A stretch of DNA of 64,000 nucleotides from Cephalotrichum gorgonifer (lineage: Eukaryota; Ascomycota; Sordariomycetes; Microascales; Microascaceae), in contig ONZQ02000007.1 of assembly GCA_900312665.1 (NCBI GenBank), forward strand, positions 663,004 to 727,003. Direction: 5' to 3'. The stretch's first letter is position 1. The number at the start of each line of letters is the position of its first letter. Below are positions 34,147 through 44,322 of the stretch, one piece after another. Below the pieces are notes generated by a model. The model ran no database searches. It had not been told where the DNA came from and was given only the letters and a program-made list of their open reading frames with translations. The translations under genes and the position numbers were made by a program.

Positions 34147-35253
34147 CTAGGTCCGGGCCGAGGAGCGGGGTCTAGGCCGGATAGTGGCCCTGGTTGAGAT
34201 TTCTGAGCCGTTGCTCGGGCTCGGGGTGCTGCTGGAGCTGGACGAGCTATCTTCCCGATGCCGAGATTGCTGCCGGGTCTTTCGGTGAATGGGCCGCGGC
34301 GACCGTGTCCTCCGTCGAGCCCCCCGGGTAGCCGGCCGATAAGCGTGGATACCTCGTCTCGGTTTGGGGCTGGCTGTACGATCAGGGCGGCTGTGGGCTC
34401 GATCACCACGTCTGGATCTTCTGGGAGATCGCCGAGCGAGGGGACTTCGGCGCGAGAACGACGGGGAGTGCGGACTTTGCAATGAGCCTGGGGGCGGGCT
34501 CGTCGGGGACCCGCTAACAGTGGAAGCATGGCCTGTAGGTAGCCTTAGAACACGCATCAGCCGCTGCCTCAGTGTGGGTTTGTGGGGTGCAGCGAACGGC
34601 AAGGGAAAACCAGACACATGGCCAACGTTCCCTGCATGCCACGCGTCGGGCCATGGACCTTGGCCGTACCCGCCGGCCGGGGTGTACCCTCCTCGCTGGG
34701 GTAGACTGTTATAAGCATCAAGTGGAACTCCCGCTATCGGTACCTGCTGGGCGGGTTGCTGGGTGCCATATGGTACTGACGTTGGCCCAGGTGTGTGGAA
34801 GGTGGGAGGGCGCTGACCACCGTCAACAGGACTGTACATGGCAGAAGCGGTCCCTCCACTAGGGATAGCATAGGTCTGCACAGTCGCCCCCGGCGGGGCT
34901 ACGACGTGACCAGGCGGCGCGTAAGTGCTATAGGCATACGGTACCTGGACTGGCTGATATGCAGGAGGAGGCGGAAGTATCACGGGCACCGAGACGGCCC
35001 GCGGTCGACGGGGCACCCGCGGGTATCGTACGTGAAACAACTCGAGTGCGACCTCCCGGTCGGCCTTCCTGCTCCTCAAGAAACAGATGTAGACGATGCC
35101 GAGGATGGTGGCCGTGACGATGATACTGAAGAGAATACCGAATTGCTCGGCGTCGCTGAGGCAGGACCAGCCCGAGCATCTGGTGTGAACTGTTGGGATC
35201 GGGGCGACGGGGCCGGATGAGGATTCTCGGTGAGTTAGTATGGGTAGCATCAT
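34147..35253 (-). CDS. Single-pass membrane protein with RS-rich tail
   Basis: A single exon of 368 aa. A short N-terminal segment with two Cys (CSGWSC, residues 26-31) precedes one membrane helix at residues about 38-59 (FGILFSIIVTATILGIVYIC) and a basic stop-transfer FLRSRKADR. The long cytoplasmic region is rich in Pro, Tyr, Gln and Gly at residues 80-230 (PPPPAYQPVQVPYAY), then Ser/Arg/Pro-rich to the end, with a Ser run (SSSSSSST) near residue 340. The N-terminal motif of GWSCL followed by a membrane helix recurs in uncharacterised Pezizomycotina membrane proteins as I remember them. There is no signal peptide, so N-out insertion is likely (inference). Function is unknown. Two ATGs are adjacent (35253 and 35250). 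Confidence 0.65.
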   Translation of the reverse strand: MMLPILTHRESSSGPVAPIPTVHTRCSGWSCLSDAEQFGILFSIIVTATILGIVYICFLRSRKADREVALELFHVRYPRVPRRPRAVSVPVILPPPPAYQPVQVPYAYSTYAPPGHVVAPPGATVQTYAIPSGGTASAMYSPVDGGQRPPTFHTPGPTSVPYGTQQPAQQVPIAGVPLDAYNSLPQRGGYTPAGGYGQGPWPDAWHAGNVGHVSGFPLPFAAPHKPTLRQRLMRVLRLPTGHASTVSGSPTSPPPGSLQSPHSPSFSRRSPLARRSPRRSRRGDRAHSRPDRTASPKPRRGIHAYRPATRGARRRTRSPRPIHRKTRQQSRHREDSSSSSSSTPSPSNGSEISTRATIRPRPRSSART

Positions 35254-36038
35254 TGAGCTCTAAAAAGTCAGCTGCGTATGTTGAGTTATCCCCTGGCTTC
35301 GGGTTGCCTCTTGATTGTCAGGTAACTGAGCCTCACATTCTGGTTCGCATCCCTGGAATGTCGAGACTAGAACGATTGGGTTGAGGAGATCAATGCACCT
35401 AGAGGAGAGATTCCAAATTAGATTTGCTCTCGCCAAAGTCTTGATGTTGGATTGCGCTCCTGCTCTTGCACGATGTAAGAGTTGGCTCTTAGATGGGGAG
35501 TACTGAATCGATTGGGAAAGTGGGAGTGTTTAAACATAGGACAAGCGGAATGTTCCCCGGGAGTAAAGACAGGAAGACGGAGTACATGCAGTACAGAACA
35601 CACGGGAAGCGGAACGTACATAGAGTATAAACGGGCGAGGTTGACGCATTTTGGGGTCTCGGGGCAACCGCCCTTGGTGATATGAGCACGAGGATCGCTC
35701 TTTCCGCCTTCACTCGGGCATGTGCGGGGGCACTTGCCTTGTAGCCTCACTACCTCACATCACATCTCCCCTCACCTCATCTTACCTCTCACGCGGAGAT
35801 TCCAGGTGGCCATACGGATTCTATCAAACAAGATCCATTTCTTCTAGTTATCGTACTTGTACAACCGATCTTTTTAAGGGCGAAGTCGCGGTAAAACTCC
35901 CATGCAACTTGATAATCCCCCGCCCCTTACACCCTGAATACCGAAAAAGAGAAAACAACCCCTATCCCCTGCCCTCCTGGACCCGGATATATCAGTCTGC
36001 CAAAAGTACAAGACCAGGACAAGCTAAGATAGGGCGGT
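35254..36038. other. Intergenic region
   Basis: This is the promoter of the membrane-protein gene and the 3' flank of CTR9. GTACTTGTACAA at 35853-35864 is a copy of the recurrent motif. I see no gene. Confidence 0.5.
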
Positions 36039-39000
36039 CTACTCATCGTCCTCATCTGCGTCGACCATGCTCGTGTCCTTCGCAGCTGGTTCTTCGGCAT
36101 CGGACTCGTCACTGGCCGCCCCCTTCGACTGACGCTCCTCTGCGTCCTCGTCCTCCTCATCGCTCTCGACAACCCTGGCCCTCCTCCCCCTAGGTCGCCG
36201 ACTCACTCCCTCGTTCTCGTCATCCCTGTCCTCGTCGTCACTCCCCTTCCCTCCCTCATCCACATCCATCCTCTCGTCCCCACTCTCCCCAGCATCATCC
36301 CTCTCGCCCTCGTTATCGGACTCCAGAGTCGCAGACCGCTCGAGCGCCCTCTCAGCCCTTTCGAGAGCATCGTCGTCGCCCTCGTCTGAGTCGTCGCTGT
36401 CGACGACAATCTCTGCCGACTTGTACTTTGAATTATCCACCTTGGGCGCCTTCTTCCTCTTCTTCGCCGGCCGGTCATCCTCGGATTCATCTCCCTCGTC
36501 AGCCACCTTCTTTTTCCGCGATCCCCTCTTCGCCTTACCCTCGCCCGTCGCCCTCGGCGCCGCCTTGCGCTTCCGCTTAATCTTTTCACCCGTCTCCTCA
36601 TCCGTTGTCATATCGGCGGCCGCCCTCGCCCTCTCTCGCTCCAGCCTCTCCTTCTCTCGCTCTAGCCTCTCCTGCGCCAGCGCTGTGTCTCTCGCGACGA
36701 TCTCCTCTCGCTCCTTCCGGATGCGCTCCTGCTTCTCGAGCTCGAGATCGAGGGCCTTCTGCCGCTCCTCCTCCCGCCTCTTCAACTCCGCTTGACGCTG
36801 TTCGAGCGCCGCCTGCAACTTCTCCTTGTTCTTGTCCTCGTACTCCTTCTGGCTCGCGATCGCGCGCTCGAGCTGCTTGCGCTGCGTGTTCCGCGCCATG
36901 TTTGCTCGCTGCTCGACATCGTGCTTGGGGTATGGCGTGTTTGGGTGGGCGGCTATCTCATCGAGCGAGGTAATAGCTGCCTCGAGCCCCTCCACCGCTT
37001 CCTCGAGCTGCTGCACGGTACGCTGCTTCTCCGAGAGGTTGTAGATGGTTGACGCCAACTGGATCTGAACAAAGGCGACATTGAACTTGTAATGGATCTG
37101 GTCTGGGGCAGCTTCCAGCGCCTGCAATTCACAGTTAGCAGCAACACACAAAATTGTCTAACCAACCACCCATCCCCTTTCTCGGGCACATTGTAAAACT
37201 TACCTTCTTAGCGCACTCCAACGCGGACTGGTACGCATCCAGGTCCCGATCGGACCTGCCCTTGTTGAGCCACGTACGTCCAAGGCACGAGAGGATGACA
37301 GTATCATTCTCCTTGCCCTCCTTGGCCAACGCCGCCTCATAGTGTTCAATCGCCTTGTTGAACTGTCGAAGCTCGGCGTATATGTGGCCCAAGTTGACAT
37401 AGACATGTGCGTCCCTCACCGTCTCCCGGACCTTCACCAGGATGGAGAGTGCATTTTTGAGATCCTTCTTGTCTTCGGCCAATGCGATGGCAATGCCCAT
37501 CGCAGCATATGCATTCTTCGGATCAAGCGACAGAGCCTTCTCGAAGAATTCGACCGACTTGCTGTAGATCGCACTTCGCTTCTGTTTCTCAGACTCCGTT
37601 TCTCGTCGCATCTCTCGTGCCTGCGCAAGGTACATGTTGCCCATGCCCACTAGGGCATATCGGTCGTGCTTGTCGTGGTGTTGAAGGGTGTGCTTATAGT
37701 GGCGGAACTCGGGATCCTCGTTCAGGTTTACTGCCTTCTTCTTTGTGACCTTGCCAAGATACCAGCCGTAGAGCGCGCGCACCTCGAGGTCGGTATTGTT
37801 GTCCTGGTAGAGCTTCGCCACCGCATCCGGCCCTTCTTTATGCGGGTTCTTGCGGAGCTTGATGTACGCGAGGCGCGTCTGGGCATCGATGTAGTCGTCG
37901 TGCCGAGCGAGGAGCTTCTCGTAGACCTCAATAGCCTGGTCCGTCATCCCTCGACTTTCGTAGCTCCGCCCGAGGTTGAAGCTGATCGTGGTGACGAGAG
38001 CGTCTGTGTCGGCGTTCTCGTCGCTCGAGTCGGCTCGGATGCATGCCCCCAAAGCTGCTTCGAACATGTCACTAGCCTGGTCGTGCTTTTCGGCCTGGGA
38101 GTAGAAGCATCCGATATTGTTGAGGAGTTGCGGGGGGAGGAACTTCCGGAGGGCGGCTCGGATTTCGGCCTCGTCTTCCGTGTCCTTGGGACGCTCCGCA
38201 TCGGGAACCTGGCTGGTTTCCAACTGCTCAGCTTGCAAAAGGCATTGGAGAGCCTTGTCTGGCTGGTCCGACTCATAGAGCCTCGCGAGGTTGAGAAGAA
38301 CAGACGCATCGGGCGTCAGGTTCTTCTTGGGATCCTTCCAAGCACCCCGGACGTTTTCCAGGAGGCTGATCGCCTTGGTAACCTCTGCCGACTTGTCCTC
38401 CTTCACCTCGGAGCCCTGGTTCACGAATACCTCCTCGGCGTAGAGCGTCCCAAGAAGAATCATGGCCTCATAGTTCTTCGATAGCTGAATCATCTTCTCC
38501 AGCTGAAGCTTCGCTTCGCCCAGGTCGTTCCTCAGCACCGACAATTGGGCCGAGCCGAACTTGGCCGGTAGATACCCCCTTTCTGTGCCGCCACGGGCAT
38601 CGTCGGCGCGACGGTAGTAGTCGCTCGCGTCGTTGACGTTGCCTTCATAATGCTCCTTCCTGGCCAAAAGGTACCACCCATCGCTAGCAATAGCGTTAAC
38701 GTCGGTGTATTGAATGGCTTTGTGCGCCAAGGTGTTCACATTTCCAAATGACTTGCGGGACAAGAAGTAGCTGGCAAAGGTCGCACACGAGAGGGGGAGG
38801 TTTTTGTCGAGCTTGAAGGACTTTTGGGTGTATTCGGTCATGGCCTTCTTGTAGAGCTGTAAGAACTCGGGGCTGTTCGTCGGTAGATGACTGCTGCGGT
38901 CGAGGTAGTAAAGGCCTAGAAGGACGTTGGCAAACTTGTTCTCGGGGTTCAGCTCGAGACACCGTTCCCAGGCGATCTTGGCGTCGTCCTTGTATCCGGT

Positions 39001-39777
39001 CTGCCACAAGCAGCACCCGATTCCGATCCTGGGGTCGGGATCAACCAGGCTAGGCATCTTTCGCAGCACGTCTTGGTACGCCGTCAACGCTTCGGGGTAT
39101 TTCCCCATCGAGTACAGAGCGCGGGCTTTGCCCATGAGTCCGAGCATGTTCTTCCCTTGCGACACTCTTAACGCGTCTTCGAACGACTTGAGTGCCTGAC
39201 GGAGCAGCTCGGTTCGCTCAGGATCGGTCGCCTTGGGGCCATTCGAGGAAGACGGGGCCTGCAGAGATGCCTTGAGGAGCTGAAGGACCCCACGAGCGAG
39301 GAACAGAGGCGGGAAAGCTGGGTTGATTCGAGACGCATCGTTGAGAGAGGAGGTGGCGAGTTGCAGATAGTACTCTTTCGTCTTTGCCTCGGAAACCAAG
39401 GCACCTTCGGGCGCGACCCTGGGGGCTTCTCGGCTTTTGTGAAGATACAGCCAACACAAACTGCAAGTCATGCTGACTTTCTCCCTGGGCGTGCTGTTCT
39501 GCAGCACCTGGCCGGCGCCGAGGAGCAATTCAATGGCATGGTCGGCTTTGTTTTGCTTCGCGTAGGCCATCGCCACCGTCATCCAGTATGTCCTAGCCGC
39601 CTGCTCGTTCTCCAGCAGTGTGCATAGTTCGGTGGGGTCATCGATGAGGACGTCGAGGTTGATTTCCACAGCCTCATCCAGCTGGTCGCCGACTGGGATA
39701 TCTATGGTCGAGGGTATGTCGGAGAAGCGCACGCTGGTCGGGGCGATATCGCCGTTTAATATCCCGTTGGCCGCCAT
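36039..39777 (-). CDS. CTR9: CTR9, Paf1 complex TPR subunit
   Basis: Two exons, 39777-37204 and 37121-36039 (82-nt intron, AAG|gtaagt, phase 0), give 1218 aa. The long exon 1 encodes many tetratricopeptide repeats, for example ALKSFEDALRV, ALTAYQDVLRKMP, LARLYESDQPDKALQCL, FFEKALSLDPKNAYAAMGIA and AIEHYEAALAK. The N-terminal SVRFSDIPSTIDIPVGD is the usual Ctr9 start, so I prefer the ATG at 39777 over an upstream in-frame ATG-like codon at 39912. Exon 2 gives a helical, Glu/Arg-rich section (RKQLERAIASQKEYEDKNKE) and then a long acidic and basic tail with RKRKAAPR and KKRKKAPK, probable nuclear localisation signals. Ctr9 scaffolds the Paf1 complex on RNA polymerase II, linking elongation to H2B ubiquitination and H3K4 methylation. 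Confidence 0.95.
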
Positions 39778-40444
39778 GGTAGAGCAGGGCAGCGTAAGCT
39801 GCGACGTCGAGGTGGGAGCTGTCGGGAAGGTCAATGACTCGGCGCAAAGGATCGGGGCTGCTCGCGAGCGCAAGAGACGGTTTCTATCGTGAGAGGGTCG
39901 AAATGGTGACAATCAGACAAATACGAGGGGAAAGATGAGACCCGCATATGTCGAATAAAGAGATAGGGCCAGTTAGGCCATGTCGATAGGGTTGTGAGAA
40001 AGGGACACAGAGGATGGTTGTTCTGCGAAATAATGGATAATAGTTCAGTTGTGTCTGTAAATGCACCAAGGCTGATTACATGCATCTCCTTGACCCACCA
40101 CACGCGTGTAGGTGTGAGGCTGCGACTGGAGCACCAGTATTACGTAAGTTTGGTTTCTGGAGCTGTCCACCTCCAGAGACTGGACCTTTACCCTCAGCAC
40201 TGGCATGAGATGTAGTTCACCTTGCCGAGTTCAAATCCACATGGTGTTGTGGGTGTAATGCAGAATAAAAGTTGGTTAATAACCCTAGGAAAATAGCCTA
40301 GTCGCTCATGTTCACATGCATCCCAAGCCAGTCCCTACTCCGGGTATCCCATCGGCCCTGTCGATGTTTCCTATTTATATCAAACCAACCAGCCTAACCC
40401 ATCCCTGCGCCTGTAAAATACAAACCACAAACCTGGAAACAGCA
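39778..40444. other. Intergenic region
   Basis: This holds the CTR9 promoter and the 3' flank of CEG1. A B-box-like string (GAGTTCAAATCC) near 40228 lacks the rest of a tRNA. I see no gene. Confidence 0.5.
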
Positions 40445-41669
40445 TCACGGCCGCCTTTGGTTCCGCGCCTTCCACGAATCTTTGATGAGCTTCGCAGAAT
40501 TCACCAGTTCCTGCTCCGTGACCCCATCCTCAATACTCTCCATGACGCTGTTTAGCGTGCTGATGTGGTTGGCCTCGAGCTTATCATCGCGGAAGCGACT
40601 GATTCTCCATCGGCCCATGTCGTCGCGATATGATTCAACAATCCTATCGTTCAGGGGATCCCCAAGGGCCATCAATTGCTCGAATTCCTTGTCGGTAATG
40701 TAGGCGTCGGCGTACTTCTTGTATCGCGTCTGGTTGTCGCCCATGTACACCCACAGCTCCGCGCGTTCAAGGGTATGGTAGTCGTAGTACGGCTGGGTGA
40801 TGCCGTTTGCAATATCCTCGTCGTCCGGTTCAACTAGTGGGAAGTATATCTTGAGACGGCAATCGATCGTGTTTTCCTCCGGCGGCTTCCACTTCAGGAT
40901 GTGGGGGTCTGTGCCGTGGCGGTAACTGGAGGTTCGGCACGTGAAGATTAGGCCGTCGTTTCCGTGCTTGAGGTGTGGCAACACGTCCTTGAACATCATC
41001 TCCATGCCGTAGCTGAGCTGCATGTCCTTCATCCGCACTTCGAACGGTTGGTACTGTAGCTCCTCGGGGAATTCCTGGAAGAGCTTCTTGTAAGGTGCGT
41101 AGATGTGCTCCTTCATGTATGCCAGCCTCTTGTCGAGAGGGCGCTCCATGATATTCTTCCCATCTATCACCAAGCAGTCGAACAGGAGGAACCGGGGAAC
41201 GCGACGGGTGCCTTCTATGTCCATGACCAGCTCTCCATCCACCAAGGTTTGAGTGTGAAAGCTTTGGACATCCTGCGGGGTGGGAAGGTGAAGGCTCTTA
41301 TTGTTGATAAACCAATAATCGTTTTTGCGGTCGATAAGATAATGCGCCTCCTGGCCAAGCTCGTCTTCCGTTAGGTAGAGGAGGTATCTGATGCCGTCCG
41401 ACTTTTCGCAAACGAAGTAACTATACGTGTCATTCGCGATTAGTATGCGCGCCGTAGAGGCTGGGTGTGAGGGGTCAGGTCTGGCCTTACTCTTCTCGCT
41501 GAAGTTCCTTGATGTGGCTTCTGGCGAAGCTAACCGGCTGCGCTCCAGGAAACGACCTCTGGCTTCGATTCAGTAGCCCGGCCACTTCAGCCCTCATGAT
41601 TTGAAGAACTTCGCCTGTAGCCCGTATTCCCGGCTCCCCGATCGACTCTATTGGGCGTTCTTGGCTCAT
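40445..41669 (-). CDS. CEG1: CEG1, mRNA-capping guanylyltransferase
   Basis: Two exons, 41669-41491 and 41420-40445 (70-nt intron, phase 2), give 384 aa. The catalytic KxDG motif is at residues 66-69 (CEKSDGIRYLLYL), so Lys66 is the residue that forms the GMP adduct. Other nucleotidyltransferase motifs follow in order: TLVDGELVMD (motif III), FLLFDCLVIDG (IIIa), NDGLIFTCR (IV) and ILKWKPPEENTIDC (V). The C-terminal part (AELWVYMG, GRWRISRFRDDKLEANH) matches the OB-fold domain. The enzyme transfers GMP to the 5' diphosphate end of nascent RNA and, in fungi, works with the separate triphosphatase Cet1. The intron lies just before the catalytic Lys, so an ORF-only model starting inside exon 2 would miss the active site. 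Confidence 0.95.
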
Positions 41670-42143
41670 GGTGACAGGGATTCTGGTGAAGCGCCGTTAA
41701 TCCTAGGACAAGCCCTCGGCGCGAGAGATGAGGACCAAGAGGGAGTCCTTTCGATGTGTCCACCCGTGCTAGTCCAAGCAAGTGCTCTAGTCGTTTGCAA
41801 CACCACATTGTAGAGGTAGCAGGCGCAGGTGGGTGGGTCTCCCTGGCTGTCTCAACTCTTATCGATAAAGATATGACTAAGCGCGGCAAATTTCCCCGAC
41901 CCAAGGTACCGAAGTATCAATCTGTTGGGATGCGCCCCTGGTATTAGTGCTCAATTTTCGATGAATTGCCGTTCCGAGCTCGAACCATTTTTTTGCCGCT
42001 AGCGGCACCGTCTGGCATCCTCGGGTCTGGGCAGACAATCCCCCTCCTTTCCTATCCTTCTTCAAAAAGGCATCACCCGGCTAGTTTCTGTTCCGACAAA
42101 CAACCCCCTCGTTGCAATCACTATCCTACCTCAAACCGTCAAT
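41670..42143. other. Divergent promoter CEG1/CBR1
   Basis: This 474-bp region is shared upstream DNA of CEG1 (-) and CBR1 (+). I see no TATA box. The stretch before the CBR1 start is pyrimidine-rich. I see no other feature. Confidence 0.5.
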
Positions 42144-43243
42144 ATGGGGGTATCTGTGCTCTCTCGCCCGTTCTTCGATGGGGTTTACATCCCCGCCGGT
42201 CTCATTGTGTTCGGCACGTGGATCCTCAAAAAGGAGTGGGTTCCTTACGCATGCCTACTAGCATTGGCTCTTGGCGGCGTCAAGTTCTACACTCTCGGTA
42301 AGTCCTTCCAGCGTGCGATGCCGTGGAACGCGTCTGCTGACTCGCAATCTAGTGCCGAAGAAGGTGCTCAAGCCGACCGTCTTCCAAGAGTTTGAGCTCC
42401 AGGAGAAGACGATTGTGTCTCACAACGTCGCGATGTAAGCTCAACCCACGCGCCATGCAACTGTACGGAGACTAACACGCGCGCAAAACAGTTACCGGTT
42501 CAAGCTACCTTCCCCGACGTCCATCCTCGGCCTTCCGATCGGCCAGCACATCTCGATCGGCGCCACCATCACCAAGCCGGATGGCACGAGCCAGGAGGTC
42601 GTGCGATCGTACACCCCCATTTCCGGTGACGACCAGCCCGGGCACTTCGATCTCCTGGTCAAGTCCTACCCTACAGGCAACATCTCTAAATACCTAGCCG
42701 GTCTCCATGTCGGGCAGGCCATCAGGGTTCGGGGTCCCAAGGGCGCCTTCGTCTACACCCCCAACATGGTGCGACACTTCGGCATGATTGCCGGCGGAAC
42801 CGGGATCACCCCCATGCTCCAGGTCGTGAAGGCCATCATTCGGGGCCGCGCTGCTGGTGACAAGACCGAGGTGGACCTCATCTTTGCCAACGTCACGGCC
42901 CAAGACATCCTTCTCAAGGAAGATCTGGATGGTCTTGTTAAGCAAGACCCGGGCTTCAGGGTCCACTACGTTCTGGACAGGCCACCTGAGGGATGGACTG
43001 GCGGTGTTGGCTACGTGACCTCTGACATGATTACCGTAAGGCTCCCCACCCGCGTTCGATTAGATTTTCGCAGTTCACTAATACGTCGTCTAGAAATGGC
43101 TGCCGAGGCCTGCGTCCGACGTCAAGATTCTTCTCTGTGGTCCTCCTCCTATGATTAGCGGTCTCAAGAAGACTACCGAGGCGCTTGGTTATGCCAAGGC
43201 TCGCCCTGTGAGCAAGCTGGAGGACCAGGTGTTCGCCTTTTAG
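42144..43243 (+). CDS. CBR1: CBR1, NADH-cytochrome b5 reductase
   Basis: Four exons, 42144-42297, 42353-42434, 42492-43035 and 43094-43243, give 309 aa, the usual length. An N-terminal membrane anchor occupies about residues 15-50 (GVYIPAGLIVFGTWIL, ACLLALALGGVKFYTL). The FAD-binding motif is RSYTPIS, the second flavin segment is GNISKYLAGL, and the NADH-binding motifs are GGTGITPMLQV and CGPPPM. The protein ends in VFAF, typical of the family. It passes electrons from NADH to cytochrome b5, for sterol and fatty acid desaturation, and is anchored to ER or the mitochondrial outer membrane. All introns are 55-58 nt with canonical ends. Confidence 0.95.
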
Positions 43244-43937
43244 AAGGATCCGTAGCTGGAGGTGTGGCTTGAGACATAGACAAAAGTTGCAATCTATAGA
43301 GTTGAGGGTAGGCCTTTATAAGCGTGCTTTTTTAACCTCTTTTTAATGCTATATTCGCCACCGGCTTGCTCTAGTTTTCTGCGTGAAATGCCAAATATTT
43401 AGCAAGGCATAGTTACGAGCAACCCCGAGAAGTAAGCGCATTTCTGAAGCATTACGTAGGCTTTTTGCTGTCGAGAGCGACATACCGGAACGAGAGAGTA
43501 TGGGTACGTACATTCCTGTGGGTACGATGTACCTGTGGTTATATAAGCAGCTTGAGCCTGGCTCAGCCCCGAGCATCCGGCCAACCAAACAAAACTCTGT
43601 CATTGCCTCTGCCTGGATGAGTACAAGTATGTACTTGTACTATTTGATTAGCTTGCCCGGTTAGCCCCGTCGTCATCCCCCCTGGCTGGGCCTCATCCCA
43701 GCTCTCGACCATTATCCGCATTTGCAATTTCCATCTTTTTGCGTCTTCCCAAATAACCTCATCGTTTTGCATCTCTGTTTTGTGCAGAGGGCACAACTAT
43801 ACCACCCGCCCAGTCCTACTCGGGCTTGAAACAACTGTGTCCTCGCCAATAACCCCTCGTCCCTAGCTGGATTGAGATCACTCGCGACACCACCTTTCTA
43901 GGCTTCCTCGGCGACAGACGCCGTACGTACGTACGCC
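43244..43937. other. Intergenic region CBR1/PAN1
   Basis: This is the 3' flank of CBR1 and the promoter of PAN1. It contains the clearest copy of the recurrent motif, a 9+2+9 perfect inverted repeat at 43621-43640. GTACGTACGTAC just before the PAN1 start is a simple repeat. Confidence 0.55.
43621..43640. repeat. Perfect inverted repeat GTACAAGTA-TG-TACTTGTAC
   Basis: Nine-base arms flank a two-base spacer about 300 bp upstream of PAN1. The arm is the TACAAGTA motif found elsewhere between genes. It could bind a dimeric factor or form a hairpin; neither is shown. Confidence 0.9.
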
Positions 43938-44283
43938 ATGTACTCGAACCCAAACGCCTACCTAGGCGGCAACAGCCAAAGGCCCGGTCAGCAGCAGCCG
44001 CAGCAATATGGTTCCCCTTTCGGAGCCGGCCGCGGGCAGCAAGGCCCAGGGCAGCCTAGCCCTTTCGCTCCCCAGCCGACAGGTTTCGGGCAGCCTCAGC
44101 TCCAACAGCAGTATACTGGCTTCCCCATGCAGCCCCAAGTGACGGGACTGCCTCAGCAGCAACAGCCTCCGATGCCGTTGCAGAACCAGTACACGGGCTT
44201 CCCCGGTAGCTCTGGACCGCAGGGTTTCGCGAGCGCACCCCCTCCACGTGCCGTCCATTCCATCTCAGTTCCAGCAGCAGTTT

Positions 44284-44322
<39 letters not shown>

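Noticed and set aside
37666..38484. 272-codon plus-strand open frame
   Set aside because: It is antisense to CTR9 tetratricopeptide repeats and hydrophobic only by complement of the codons.
40195..40260. B-box-like string GAGTTCAAATCC
   Set aside because: There is no A box at proper distance and no cloverleaf.
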